Positions 49,755 through 57,759 of a DNA stretch of 64,000 nucleotides are shown piece after piece. Location: positions 248,001 through 312,000 of the forward strand of contig JAEUUF010000026.1 in NCBI GenBank assembly GCA_016787645.1, given 5' to 3'. The position numbers and the translations under genes are program-made. The stretch comes from Cyclobacteriaceae bacterium (GTDB lineage Bacteria; Bacteroidota; Bacteroidia; Cytophagales; Cyclobacteriaceae). Within the stretch, counting starts at the first letter, position 1, and every line of letters starts with the position of its first letter. Under the pieces are notes generated by a model that saw nothing but the letters and a program-made list of their open reading frames with translations, had not been told where the DNA came from and did not search any database.

Positions 49755-50777
49755 ATGATCACCGTCGAAGAACATGCTCCACTTCGGGACCTGAATACCT
49801 TTGGTATCCCCGCTTTTGCCCGTTACCTGGTGACCATCCGCACCATGGATGACCTGGAGGAGCTCATTCATCACCCGATTCTGCGTGACCACCGGTACTT
49901 GATCCTGGGCGGGGGCAGCAATATTCTGTTTACTAAAGACTTTGACGGCTTGGTCATTAAATCCGACCTCAATGGCATTGAAGTACAGGAGCAATCCGAT
50001 GACATGGTGAACGTTCGCGCGAGTTCCGGTGAGAACTGGCATCGCCTGGTGCTTCATTGCATTGACCATAACTGGGGTGGAATTGAGAACCTCTCGCTGA
50101 TCCCGGGTACAGTAGGTGCAGCTCCCATCCAGAACATCGGCGCTTACGGAGTTGAGGTTCGACAGGTCATACATTCGGTGGAAGGTGTTGACTTATCCAC
50201 AGGGAGTCATCGAGTCCTTACCCTTGAAGAATGTCAGTTCGGGTACCGAGATAGCATCTTCAAGCATGCTCTCAGCAAAATATTTTTTATCTCAAGTATT
50301 ACTTTAAGGTTGACCCGAAAGAACCACCGTCTGGATACCACCTATGGTGCTATTCGGGAAGTGCTGGAGCGAAAGAAAATCAGTTCGCCAACGCTGCGTG
50401 ACATCAGTGATGCAGTGATTGAAATCCGGCAGAGCAAACTTCCTGATCCAGCGGTGATCGGCAACGCTGGTAGTTTCTTCAAGAACCCCACGGTAGCCGG
50501 TGAGGTGGCTGAATCCATCCGGAAAGAGTATCCAAAAATACCAACCTATCCTGCTGATCATCAACAAATTAAGATACCTGCGGGTTGGCTGATTGAACAA
50601 TGTGGATGGAAAGGAAAGACCATCGGTCAAGTTGGAGTTCATCCGCAACAAGCGCTCGTGTTAGTCAATTACGGAAACGGAACCGGAGAAGAAATTCTCT
50701 CCTTGTCGAAGCAAATCCAGGAGTCAGTTCGTGAAAAATTCGGTATCAAACTGATGAGTGAAGTCAACATCATCTGA
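49755..50777 (+). CDS. murB: UDP-N-acetylmuramate dehydrogenase
   Basis: A 340-residue FAD-dependent reductase of peptidoglycan precursor synthesis. Visible are LRDLNTFGIPAFARYLV at the start, YLILGGGSNILF near residue 50, IPGTVGAAPIQNIGAYGVEV near residue 117 with CQFGYRDSIFK near 162, and GNAGSFFKNP near 238. The YRxS-type motif and length fit E. coli-like type I MurB. ATG 49755 is chosen over an upstream in-frame TTG. Confidence 0.95.
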   Translation: MITVEEHAPLRDLNTFGIPAFARYLVTIRTMDDLEELIHHPILRDHRYLILGGGSNILFTKDFDGLVIKSDLNGIEVQEQSDDMVNVRASSGENWHRLVLHCIDHNWGGIENLSLIPGTVGAAPIQNIGAYGVEVRQVIHSVEGVDLSTGSHRVLTLEECQFGYRDSIFKHALSKIFFISSITLRLTRKNHRLDTTYGAIREVLERKKISSPTLRDISDAVIEIRQSKLPDPAVIGNAGSFFKNPTVAGEVAESIRKEYPKIPTYPADHQQIKIPAGWLIEQCGWKGKTIGQVGVHPQQALVLVNYGNGTGEEILSLSKQIQESVREKFGIKLMSEVNII

Positions 50778-50788
50778 TGTGCGATGAT

Positions 50789-50842
50789 GTGAGCAATGAA
50801 CGGCAGAAATGTGAGTGATCGAGCTACAAAAAAATTGCTCAC
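50789..50842. repeat. 9-bp inverted repeat downstream of murB
   Basis: GTGAGCAAT (50789-50797) and ATTGCTCAC (50834-50842) are perfect inverted copies 36 bp apart, in the otherwise empty interval between murB and the micro-gene. They could form a long-loop hairpin at the murB mRNA end, but no T-run follows. Confidence 0.4.
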
Positions 50843-50865
50843 TTCAAAAAAAAATGCAAAAAACT

Positions 50866-50895
50866 TTTGGAGTTAACTAAATTATTATACCTTCG
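50866..50895 (+). promoter_or_regulatory. Promoter of the 17-residue peptide gene
   Basis: TTTG at 50866-50869, an 18-bp spacer, then TACCTTCG at 50888-50895, which differs from TAnnTTTG at one position. The spacing equals that found upstream of cas6. Transcription would start near 50902, giving a leader of about 35 nt. Confidence 0.6.
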
Positions 50896-50936
50896 AATAC
50901 GTTTAACCATTAACTAACCTTAAAAATTTAAACGCT

Positions 50937-50990
50937 ATGGCAAAAAAAGCTAAGAAGGCCAAGAAAAAGGCTGCTAAGAAGAAGAAGTAA
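50937..50990 (+). CDS. 17-residue Lys/Ala micro-protein
   Basis: A complete ATG-to-TAA frame encoding MAKKAKKAKKKAAKKKK (12 Lys, 4 Ala). It has its own promoter (50866-50895) and a strong terminator (51019-51046), so it is a full monocistronic unit with no other coding capacity. Its first eight residues equal those of the 78-residue Lys/Ala protein at 19650. The leader is A/T-rich, as usual for Bacteroidota translation starts. It is too short for normal gene finding. A role in nucleic-acid binding is inferred only from charge; the transcript might instead act as an RNA. Confidence 0.65.
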   Translation: MAKKAKKAKKKAAKKKK

Positions 50991-51018
50991 TTAGGTACAC
51001 CCTAATACTTTTTGGCAA

Positions 51019-51046
51019 GGGGAAGCAATCTAGGATTGCTTCCCTT
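51019..51046 (+). terminator. Rho-independent terminator of micro-gene
   Basis: The 11-bp perfect stem GGGAAGCAATC/GATTGCTTCCC with a 3-nt TAG loop is followed by TTTTTG. It is among the clearest terminators in the window. Confidence 0.92.
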
Positions 51047-51196
51047 TTTGTTTGCTCTCACTTTACATTTCTGACCGCCACCTTTCTCGCTTTCATTGTA
51101 TCCCGTGACGAAGTCAGGCGCCTGTTGGCCATATCAGGCACCATTTGGGCGGTCAATAAAAGTCCCCTTTTCCTTTTCCAGCGGTAGCTCCTGAAT

Positions 51197-51204
51197 TAAT
51201 TTTG
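51197..51204 (+). promoter_or_regulatory. -7 promoter box TAATTTTG
   Basis: An exact TAnnTTTG followed by C, 24 bp before the ATG of the basic-tailed small protein. A perfect 10-bp palindrome CAGGCGCCTG lies about 80 bp upstream. Confidence 0.55.
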
Positions 51205-51228
51205 CACTGACCAATTACTCTGAATACC

Positions 51229-51555
51229 ATGGCAAAAGCAGCATCGAAAGCGCCCGCAAAGACGGCGAAGAAAACCAATACGGCACCCAAGAAAACTACT
51301 ACCAAGCCTTACCAGCAAATTGAAGAGGCCTGCACATCCGTCCTCTCGAAACTCCAGGAACTTGAGCTCGATTACCAGCTCCAGTCAGAAATCAACTGGT
51401 GCCTGGGCAGCTATCGCAACGATGGCAACCCGGTAGGTCTTTATATGATGGCTGAGCGCGCCCTTGCCATCTTCAAGGCAGAACACGCCGCCAAGCGCAA
51501 AGGGATCACGGCCACCATGATCAAGGACATTGAAAAAGTTCTGAAAGAAAGGTAG
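51229..51555 (+). CDS. Small protein with Lys/Ala/Thr-rich N-terminal tail
   Basis: A 108-residue protein. Residues 1-30 are a basic, disordered Lys/Ala/Thr/Pro tail, and residues 31-108 form a helical domain (YQQIEEACTSVLSKLQELELDYQLQSEINWCLGSYRNDGNPVGLYMMAERAL). I do not recognise a named family, though the helical part looks well conserved in type. The basic tail recalls the two Lys/Ala proteins in this window and may bind nucleic acid. Its stop directly abuts that of the convergent deaminase gene. Confidence 0.75.
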   Translation: MAKAASKAPAKTAKKTNTAPKKTTTKPYQQIEEACTSVLSKLQELELDYQLQSEINWCLGSYRNDGNPVGLYMMAERALAIFKAEHAAKRKGITATMIKDIEKVLKER

Positions 51556-52038
51556 TCAGATCATGTGCGTCACGTTCGACAGCGTGCCGTGGTAGCGGGT
51601 GCAGGATACCCCAAACTTGTTCAGGAATTCGACGCCCTCGTCTGAAGGTAAACCCTTGTGTTCTGCATAGGAATTAAGGTAGATGACCTTGTCTATCCCC
51701 ATACTAAAGATGATCCGGGCACACGCCAGGCAAGGTGAAAGGGTAACATAGAGCGTTGCCCCTGAAACAGAGGTCTTGTTCTTTACCGCGTAGAGTATTG
51801 CATTCTGCTCAGCATGAATGGCAAGAGAGCAACCTCCCTTGGAGTCCCTGGGGCAACCGGTTTCCGGCCACTCTTCATCACAATTGTTGGTCCCGCTGGG
51901 CGGTCCATTGTACCCTATTGAAATAATCCGTGTGTCTTTCGTGAGCACTGCGCCCACATGCCGCTTGATGCAATGGGATCGCTTGGCCAGGTTCACGGCC
52001 AACTCCATATAGATGTCATCAAACGCGGGTCGATCCAT
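51556..52038 (-). CDS. dCMP/deoxycytidylate deaminase family protein
   Basis: A 160-residue zinc deaminase. The HAE motif (His75, Glu77) in LAIHAEQNAI and PCLACAR (Cys103, Cys106) bind zinc and provide the catalytic Glu. RHVGAVLTKDTRIISIGYNGPPSG and the CDEEWPETGCPRD segment fit dCMP deaminases (ComEB-like), which produce dUMP for thymidylate synthesis, linking it functionally with thyA. Confidence 0.93.
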   Translation of the reverse strand: MDRPAFDDIYMELAVNLAKRSHCIKRHVGAVLTKDTRIISIGYNGPPSGTNNCDEEWPETGCPRDSKGGCSLAIHAEQNAILYAVKNKTSVSGATLYVTLSPCLACARIIFSMGIDKVIYLNSYAEHKGLPSDEGVEFLNKFGVSCTRYHGTLSNVTHMI

Positions 52039-52069
52039 GGCGCAAAGTAAAGAATGGCATCAAAATTCT

Positions 52070-52077
52070 TACTTTTG
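52070..52077 (+). promoter_or_regulatory. -7 promoter box TACTTTTG that fixes the next start
   Basis: An exact TAnnTTTG lying between two in-frame ATG codons (52054 and 52093). Transcription from it would begin downstream of the first ATG, favouring 52093 as the true start. Confidence 0.55.
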
Positions 52078-52092
52078 AACAAGACTTTGCCA

Positions 52093-52629
52093 ATGCGGAC
52101 CTCCCTTTTCCTTTGTTTGGTGCTCGCCGCCCAGGTATCCCAAGCCCAGGACGCAGTGAAACCACGGCCCAGCCCGATGGCAATTGTCTCCAACCGATAC
52201 AAGGACACCTATACCAAGATTACCTACAGTCAGCCCCACAAGCATGGCCGCGCCATTTTTGGAGCCCTTGTCCCCTACGGGCAGGTCTGGAGGACCGGGG
52301 CCAATGAAGCCACCGAACTCACAATAACCAAGGACATCAAGATCAATGGCCTTGACCTGAAGGCCGGTACGTACAGCCTGTTTACGATTCCAGGCAAGGA
52401 GAGCTGGACGATAATTCTCAACAGCGACCTTGGCCAATGGGGCGCTTACAACTACAACTCGAAGCTCGATGTGTTGCGATTTGACGTACCCGTCGTCCCG
52501 GTCACCGAATTTGTCTATGAAGCCTTCACCATTCTCATTGATCCCAAGAACTCCAAAGCCGATCTCGTCCTTGCCTGGGACCGGACCAAAGTGATCATCC
52601 CGCTGCAATTCCAAGACCCGACACCATGA
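52093..52629 (+). CDS. DUF2911 family secreted protein
   Basis: A 178-residue protein with a signal peptide (MRTSLFLCLVLAAQVSQAQ). SPMAIVSNRYKDTYTKITYSQPHKHGRAIFGALVPYGQVWRTGANEATELT is the DUF2911 signature, and LKAGTYSLFTIPGKESWTIILN follows. The family is common in Bacteroidota and of unknown function. ATG 52093 is chosen because it gives a clean signal peptide and lies after the probable promoter. The next gene overlaps its stop (ATGA). Confidence 0.88.
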   Translation: MRTSLFLCLVLAAQVSQAQDAVKPRPSPMAIVSNRYKDTYTKITYSQPHKHGRAIFGALVPYGQVWRTGANEATELTITKDIKINGLDLKAGTYSLFTIPGKESWTIILNSDLGQWGAYNYNSKLDVLRFDVPVVPVTEFVYEAFTILIDPKNSKADLVLAWDRTKVIIPLQFQDPTP

Positions 52630-53135
52630 AATTATTGAGCGTGTTCTTCCTGTTCAGTACCTGTACCCTGGCTTTCTGCCAGGACCTGGCCGAACTTGAT
52701 CGAAGAAAAGGGTTTAAAGATATCAAGCTCGGCAGCAGGATCGACAGCATCAAAGGCGCTGAATTCAAGAAGGATGCCCTGGAAAAGAATGAATTCCCTG
52801 TCAAACTTTATTCCGTTGACCACGAGAACTATGAATCCATCGGCGAAGTGAAGGTGAAGAAGGTCGAGGTCAAGACCTATCAGAATATGGTCTACGAAAT
52901 CATGGTAATTACACCCAAAGACACCCGGCTGATGAAAGGGCTGCAAAAATCATTTGGCAAGCCCATCTACATACTGCCAACGGATACCTATAACTGGAAG
53001 ACAGACAGCCTCAGCCTGACTTTCAAAGACAACGCGAGAAATGAATTGCGACTCACCTACCGATACTACCCCCTGCTAAAGAAGATGCAAGTCGATAAAG
53101 GAAAGAAAATCGACGCCATCGCCGAAGACTTCTGA
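52626..53135 (+). CDS. Hypothetical secreted protein
   Basis: A 169-residue protein with a signal peptide (LLSVFFLFSTCTLAFCQ). The mature part is mixed alpha/beta, with GFKDIKLGSRIDSIKGAEF, a pattern (KLGS..DSIKG) also found in periplasmic proteins of Bacteroidota that compare stored stoichiometric repeats, and a basic C-terminus. I do not recognise a family with confidence. Its ATG overlaps the DUF2911 stop, so both are translated from one transcript. Confidence 0.75.
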   Translation: MKLLSVFFLFSTCTLAFCQDLAELDRRKGFKDIKLGSRIDSIKGAEFKKDALEKNEFPVKLYSVDHENYESIGEVKVKKVEVKTYQNMVYEIMVITPKDTRLMKGLQKSFGKPIYILPTDTYNWKTDSLSLTFKDNARNELRLTYRYYPLLKKMQVDKGKKIDAIAEDF

Positions 53136-53136
53136 T

Positions 53137-54303
53137 TTAACCTTTATACGTGATGCGGTAGATGACACCTGCCCGGTCATCACTGACCAGCATGGAACCA
53201 TCTTCCAGCAGTAATACATCCACTGGCCTGCCCCAGGCTTTCTGTGTGCCCTCATCCAGCCACCCGGTAATGAAGGGCTCGTAGCTAACCACTTTATTGT
53301 TCTCCACCTTTACCAGGCTGACCTTGTAGCCAACTTTCTTGCTTCTATCCCAGGAACCGTGCTCCGCGATGAATAAGTGGCCACGGTACGCCTCAGGGAA
53401 CATCGCTCCAGTATAGAATTTCAATCCGAGCGGCGCTACATGAGCCCCAAGTTGCTGTGCGGGCGCTGTGAAATCTGAACAAGGCCGTTTCTTACCAAAC
53501 TCCGGATCTTTGATTACGCCAGCGTGGCAATAGGGATATCCAAAGTGCATCCCAGCTTTAGGTGCGGTATTCAACTCACAAGGAGGAAGATCATCCCCCA
53601 TACTGTCACGGTTGTTGTCCGTAAACCAGATCTCTTTCGTTACGGGGTGCCAGGTAAACCCGACAGTGTTCCTCACACCATTGGCAAATACCTCCAATCC
53701 GGATCCATCGGCGTTCATCCGGGTAATGCTCGCATAAATAGGATCTTTTGACTCACAGATATTGCATGGCGCCCCTACCGGCACATAGAGTTTCCCGTCA
53801 GGTCCAAACGCGATGTACTTCCAACCGTGATGCGCTTCGGTCGGGTACTTGTCATAGATCACGGTAGGTTTTCCAGGGTTAGCCAGTTTGGACTCAATGT
53901 TATCCCACTTGCTGATCACACTATTCTCTGCGACGTACAATGCGCCATCCTTGAAGGCAACCCCGTTGGGCATATTCAGTCCCGTGGCTAGAACCCACTT
54001 CTTGTCGGCCACTTTGTCGCCATTGGTATCCCGTATCGCATAGACCTTGTCTTCGCCTTTGTTCCCCACAAAGAGGGTACCCCCTGGGCTCATGGCCATC
54101 GAGCGGGCATCTTCCACTTCGGCATATACCGCGATGGAGAAGCCTGCAGGCATCTTGATCGTATTAAGGGGCAGTTTTGCGCTGGCGTCGGTTACGGCAG
54201 CAATTGATCCGTCATCATCGGCTGTCGCCGGCTTGTCTTTGGGGGTTGTGTTGCAACACAGCAGCACGACAAGGAAAAAGGGAATGATTTTGGCTTTGAT
54301 CAT
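53137..54303 (-). CDS. Sorbosone dehydrogenase-like PQQ-type lipoprotein
   Basis: A 388-residue lipoprotein (lipobox VVLLCC, Cys16 or 17). The rest is a six-bladed propeller of the soluble glucose/sorbosone dehydrogenase type: GFSIAVYAEVEDARSMAMSPGG, GLNMPNGVAFKDGALYVAE, AHHGWKYIAFGPDGKLYVPVGAPCN, FANGVRNTVGFTWHPVTKEIWFTDNNRD. Many such proteins bind PQQ or Ca2+ and oxidise sugars or aldehydes; the substrate here is unknown. It is convergent with the small secreted-protein gene (1-bp gap). Confidence 0.87.
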   Translation of the reverse strand: MIKAKIIPFFLVVLLCCNTTPKDKPATADDDGSIAAVTDASAKLPLNTIKMPAGFSIAVYAEVEDARSMAMSPGGTLFVGNKGEDKVYAIRDTNGDKVADKKWVLATGLNMPNGVAFKDGALYVAENSVISKWDNIESKLANPGKPTVIYDKYPTEAHHGWKYIAFGPDGKLYVPVGAPCNICESKDPIYASITRMNADGSGLEVFANGVRNTVGFTWHPVTKEIWFTDNNRDSMGDDLPPCELNTAPKAGMHFGYPYCHAGVIKDPEFGKKRPCSDFTAPAQQLGAHVAPLGLKFYTGAMFPEAYRGHLFIAEHGSWDRSKKVGYKVSLVKVENNKVVSYEPFITGWLDEGTQKAWGRPVDVLLLEDGSMLVSDDRAGVIYRITYKG

Positions 54304-54326
54304 ACTATCAGGAAAGGATTAGGTGA

Positions 54327-54334
54327 CAAAGATA
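54327..54334 (-). promoter_or_regulatory. -7 promoter box TATCTTTG for sorbosone-type gene
   Basis: An exact TAnnTTTG on the minus strand, 24 bp upstream of the start at 54303. Confidence 0.6.
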
Positions 54335-54388
54335 CGGCTTAGCCCCGGCCAACGAGTGGGATAACCACCCCTTTGCAGCCGGAAATCG

Positions 54389-54396
54389 TATCTTTG
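54389..54396 (+). promoter_or_regulatory. -7 promoter box TATCTTTG for ABC-F gene
   Basis: An exact TAnnTTTG, 34 bp before the ATG at 54430. It lies inside the upstream open-frame extension and so supports the shorter protein. Confidence 0.6.
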
Positions 54397-54429
54397 GGAC
54401 ATTTTTTTGGAAAGAGGCACAAGAACTTC

Positions 54430-56352
54430 ATGATTTCAATCTCAAACATATCCTATTACATCGGCGGCAGGCCGTTGTACCTGAATGCGTCGATGTTCAT
54501 CAAACCCGATGACAAAATCGGGCTCATCGGCCTCAACGGTCGAGGAAAGTCCACCCTGCTCAAACTGATTAACGGCGAAATGCGACTCGATGAGGGGAGC
54601 ATCAGCAAATCCAAGGATTGTACCATCGGTTTCCTTAACCAGGACCTCCTCTCGTTCCAAAGCGAGGATGCGATCCTCACGGTGGCCATGGGGGCCTTCA
54701 AAGATGCCGTGGATACCCAGCGCCAGATTGAACACATTCTTCACCAATTAGAGACAGAGTATTCAGACGAGCTGGTTCATAAACTTACACGCCTGCAGGA
54801 GAAATTCGAGCAGTTGGACGGTTATACCATGCAGGCCAAGGCGGAAGAGGTACTCGAAGGCATTGGTTTCTCAACGACCGACTTGCATCGGCCGCTGAAG
54901 GAGTTTTCTGGCGGTTGGCGCATGCGGGTGATGCTCGCCAAGCTCCTCCTCGAAAAGCCATCCCTGCTCATGCTGGATGAGCCGACCAACCACCTTGACC
55001 TCCCTTCCATTGAATGGGTGGAAGATTACATCCGCAACTACGATGGTGCGGTAATCATCGTGTCTCACGACCGGAGATTCCTTGACAATGTGGTGACCAA
55101 AACGGTGGATGTCACCCAGCAACAACTAATCACGTACGAAGGCAACTACAGTTTCTACCTGCGGGAAAAGGAACAGCGTGAAACGATCCAGCAAAATGCT
55201 TTTGAAAACCAGCAGGCCAAAATCCGCCAGGCAGAGCGGTTTATCGAACGGTTCAAAGCCAAAGCCAGCAAGGCACGCCAGGTGAAATCAAAAGAGAAGG
55301 CCATCGACCGGATGGATCTCATCGAAGAAGTTGTGGACGACATGGCGTATGTGAACTTCAAATTCAAATTCAAACAGCCTTCTGGCCGGCACGTCGTTAC
55401 CTTGAATAATGTGTCCAAATCCTATGGACCAATCGAAATCCTGAAGCATACCAGCGCCTCCATCGAGCGTGGAGACAAAATTGCCTTGATCGGTGCCAAC
55501 GGAAAGGGAAAGTCCACCTTGCTGCGTATCCTTTCTGGCACGGAGCCGGTCGAAGGTGAGCGGGTCATCGGGTACAACGTAATCCAGGGCTTCTATGCAC
55601 AGCATCAGCTTGAAGCGTTGAATGTGGAGAATGAAATCCTGGATGAGCTCAAGCAGGCAGGCAGCGGAAAGCTGGAACAAGAACTCCGCGGCATCCTGGG
55701 CTGCTTCCTGTTTTCAGACGAAGACCAATTCAAAAAGATCAAGGTGTTGTCCGGCGGTGAAAAATCACGGGTTGCCCTCGCCAAAACCCTGATCTCTGAG
55801 GCTAACTTCCTCCTGCTCGATGAACCGACTAACCACCTGGATTTCATTTCGGAAAATATCCTGATCCAGGCCTTGCAGCAATACCAGGGCAGCTTTGTCG
55901 TGGTATCACACAACCGTCACTTCATCAGCCAGATCGCTAACAAGATCTGGTATATTGAAAATCATCAAATCAAAGAGTACCCGGGTACCTACGAAGAGTA
56001 TAACTATTGGGCCCATCACAACCCGCAGCATCTGCCGCCGCCAGTTAAGCCGAAGGAGGAGGCACCCAAAGCGAAGGTGGCGACTCCGAAGGGAGGACCG
56101 TCAGCGGAGGCGTCGCTGAAAAAGCTTAACCAGGAGTTGAAGTCATTGGAGGAACGTATTGAAGCACTCGAAACAGACAAGGCCTCAATCGAATCAGAAC
56201 TAGGTAAACCGGAAACCTATGCTTCAGTAGACGCACTCCAGAAGTTTCAACAGCAACTGGAGGCAATCAACCTGGAAATCAACGAGAAGAACCACCGTTG
56301 GGAGGAACTGGTGGACGAGATTGAAGAAGTTCAGCAGGCTAAAGCCGGATGA
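54430..56352 (+). CDS. ABC-F family ATPase (Uup/YdiF-like)
   Basis: A 640-residue cytosolic protein with two ABC domains and no membrane segments. Walker A motifs are GLNGRGKST (residues 34-42) and GANGKGKST; signatures are FSGGWRMRVMLAK and LSGGEKSRVALAK; Walker B segments are LLMLDEPTNHLDL and LLLDEPTNHLDF. The inter-domain linker holds a basic helical stretch (about 265-310), and the C-terminus is a coiled coil (about 560-640) as in Uup. ABC-F proteins act on stalled or special-state ribosomes. Confidence 0.93.
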   Translation: MISISNISYYIGGRPLYLNASMFIKPDDKIGLIGLNGRGKSTLLKLINGEMRLDEGSISKSKDCTIGFLNQDLLSFQSEDAILTVAMGAFKDAVDTQRQIEHILHQLETEYSDELVHKLTRLQEKFEQLDGYTMQAKAEEVLEGIGFSTTDLHRPLKEFSGGWRMRVMLAKLLLEKPSLLMLDEPTNHLDLPSIEWVEDYIRNYDGAVIIVSHDRRFLDNVVTKTVDVTQQQLITYEGNYSFYLREKEQRETIQQNAFENQQAKIRQAERFIERFKAKASKARQVKSKEKAIDRMDLIEEVVDDMAYVNFKFKFKQPSGRHVVTLNNVSKSYGPIEILKHTSASIERGDKIALIGANGKGKSTLLRILSGTEPVEGERVIGYNVIQGFYAQHQLEALNVENEILDELKQAGSGKLEQELRGILGCFLFSDEDQFKKIKVLSGGEKSRVALAKTLISEANFLLLDEPTNHLDFISENILIQALQQYQGSFVVVSHNRHFISQIANKIWYIENHQIKEYPGTYEEYNYWAHHNPQHLPPPVKPKEEAPKAKVATPKGGPSAEASLKKLNQELKSLEERIEALETDKASIESELGKPETYASVDALQKFQQQLEAINLEINEKNHRWEELVDEIEEVQQAKAG

Positions 56353-56440
56353 GCTCCAGCAAGGTGCTCAGGAAAAGCAACCCGCTGATAAACAGGATGG
56401 CGTCAATGACCCTGGCCACACGGCGCTTGAGAAACGAAGT

Positions 56441-57751
56441 ATGAACCTGCATAAGATTAAAGCCTTTGGTATTAATGGGATTTCCATCCGAGCTGTAACC
56501 CAATGGGTCGCTGCAATCGGCCTCACGCTGACCGCGGTAGGCATTGCGTGGGGGCAAAAGAGCCTCCGGATGGAGGATGCTGAATACGAGCCACAAATAC
56601 GGACCGCCCTTTGTTATTCCCTAAGCGCCGGGGCCGGTGTCCCCAGCCCGGCCGCGAAGCTGGAGAATCAAAATATTGTCCTCGAATTCGACGACCTCCA
56701 GAATGACCGCAACAGCTATTATGCCCGACTGATTCACTGTAACTATGATTGGTCCCGCTCCCAACTCCGGGACCTGGATATACTTCGTGATTACAATGAG
56801 TTCCCCATCAACGATTATAGTTTTTCCATCAATTCCCGTGTTCCCTATGTCCACTATCGCTTCCCGGTTCCACCGGTCAGGTTGCCGGGAAATTACCTCC
56901 TTGTAGTCTATCGCAATGGTGACAGAAATGACATTGTCCTCAGCCGCAGGATCCTCATCTATCAAAGCTTGATGATGTTGGTCGAAGAAGATAACATGGC
57001 CGGTTTAGGCAACCTGAAGACCACCAACCAGGCATTGAACTTCATGATCGGATATGCGCGGATGGAGGTACTTAACCCTTCCACCTCGGTTCATCTCATC
57101 ATTCGTCAAAACCAACGGTGGGATAATGCTCGGTCCGATGTGAAGCCAAGTTTCATTCGTGAAGATATCAAGCAACTGGAGTACCGGTTCTTTGACATGG
57201 ACAATACTTTTTCTGCAGGCAACGAATTCAGGTTTGTTGATTTCAGGTCCCTCAACTCACCGGGGATCAACACCCAGCGGCTGGACCGCTCCCAGGACCC
57301 TTATGAACTATACGTTGTCCCCGATGCTCCCCGGGGTAATGCCGCCTACACACAATTCCCTGACAAGAACGGGGCGTTTGTGATCGAGAACCTGGACAAC
57401 CGGATGGAACCCTGGATTACCTGCAATTACGTTAACGTCAATTTTACACTCCGTTCGCCCAAGTTGTCTGAGGACGTCTACGTTATTGGCGGATTCAACA
57501 GTTGGAAGCAGGATGAGGAGAACAGGATGACCTGGAGCGACGGGACCTACTCGGCCAAGCTATTGCTTAAACAAGGCTTTTATGATTACCAGTACTGGGT
57601 GACGCCATCCGCAAAAATCAACGGAAATTACCTGGAAGGAAATCACTTTCAGACGGAGAACTTGTACGAGGTATTGGTGTACTACCGGCCGTTTCAGCCC
57701 AATGCCGATCTTCTGGTGGGCTATTTCCTCCTCCCGGTCAATCCACGGTAG
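56441..57751 (+). CDS. DUF5103 type IX secretion system plug-like protein
   Basis: A 436-residue protein with an N-terminal hydrophobic signal (WVAAIGLTLTAVGIAWGQ) and features of the Bacteroidota DUF5103 family: LENQNIVLEFDDLQNDRNSYYARLIHCNYDW, the RDYNEFPINDYSFSINSRVPYVHYRFPVP segment, and a C-terminal E-set/CBM48-like domain (VYVIGGFNSWKQDEENRM...FYDYQYWV). The family includes the Plug protein that associates with the SprA translocon of T9SS. ATG 56441 is the probable start; an extended frame reaches into the previous gene. Confidence 0.82.
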   Translation: MNLHKIKAFGINGISIRAVTQWVAAIGLTLTAVGIAWGQKSLRMEDAEYEPQIRTALCYSLSAGAGVPSPAAKLENQNIVLEFDDLQNDRNSYYARLIHCNYDWSRSQLRDLDILRDYNEFPINDYSFSINSRVPYVHYRFPVPPVRLPGNYLLVVYRNGDRNDIVLSRRILIYQSLMMLVEEDNMAGLGNLKTTNQALNFMIGYARMEVLNPSTSVHLIIRQNQRWDNARSDVKPSFIREDIKQLEYRFFDMDNTFSAGNEFRFVDFRSLNSPGINTQRLDRSQDPYELYVVPDAPRGNAAYTQFPDKNGAFVIENLDNRMEPWITCNYVNVNFTLRSPKLSEDVYVIGGFNSWKQDEENRMTWSDGTYSAKLLLKQGFYDYQYWVTPSAKINGNYLEGNHFQTENLYEVLVYYRPFQPNADLLVGYFLLPVNPR

Positions 57752-57759
57752 CGAGCCGT

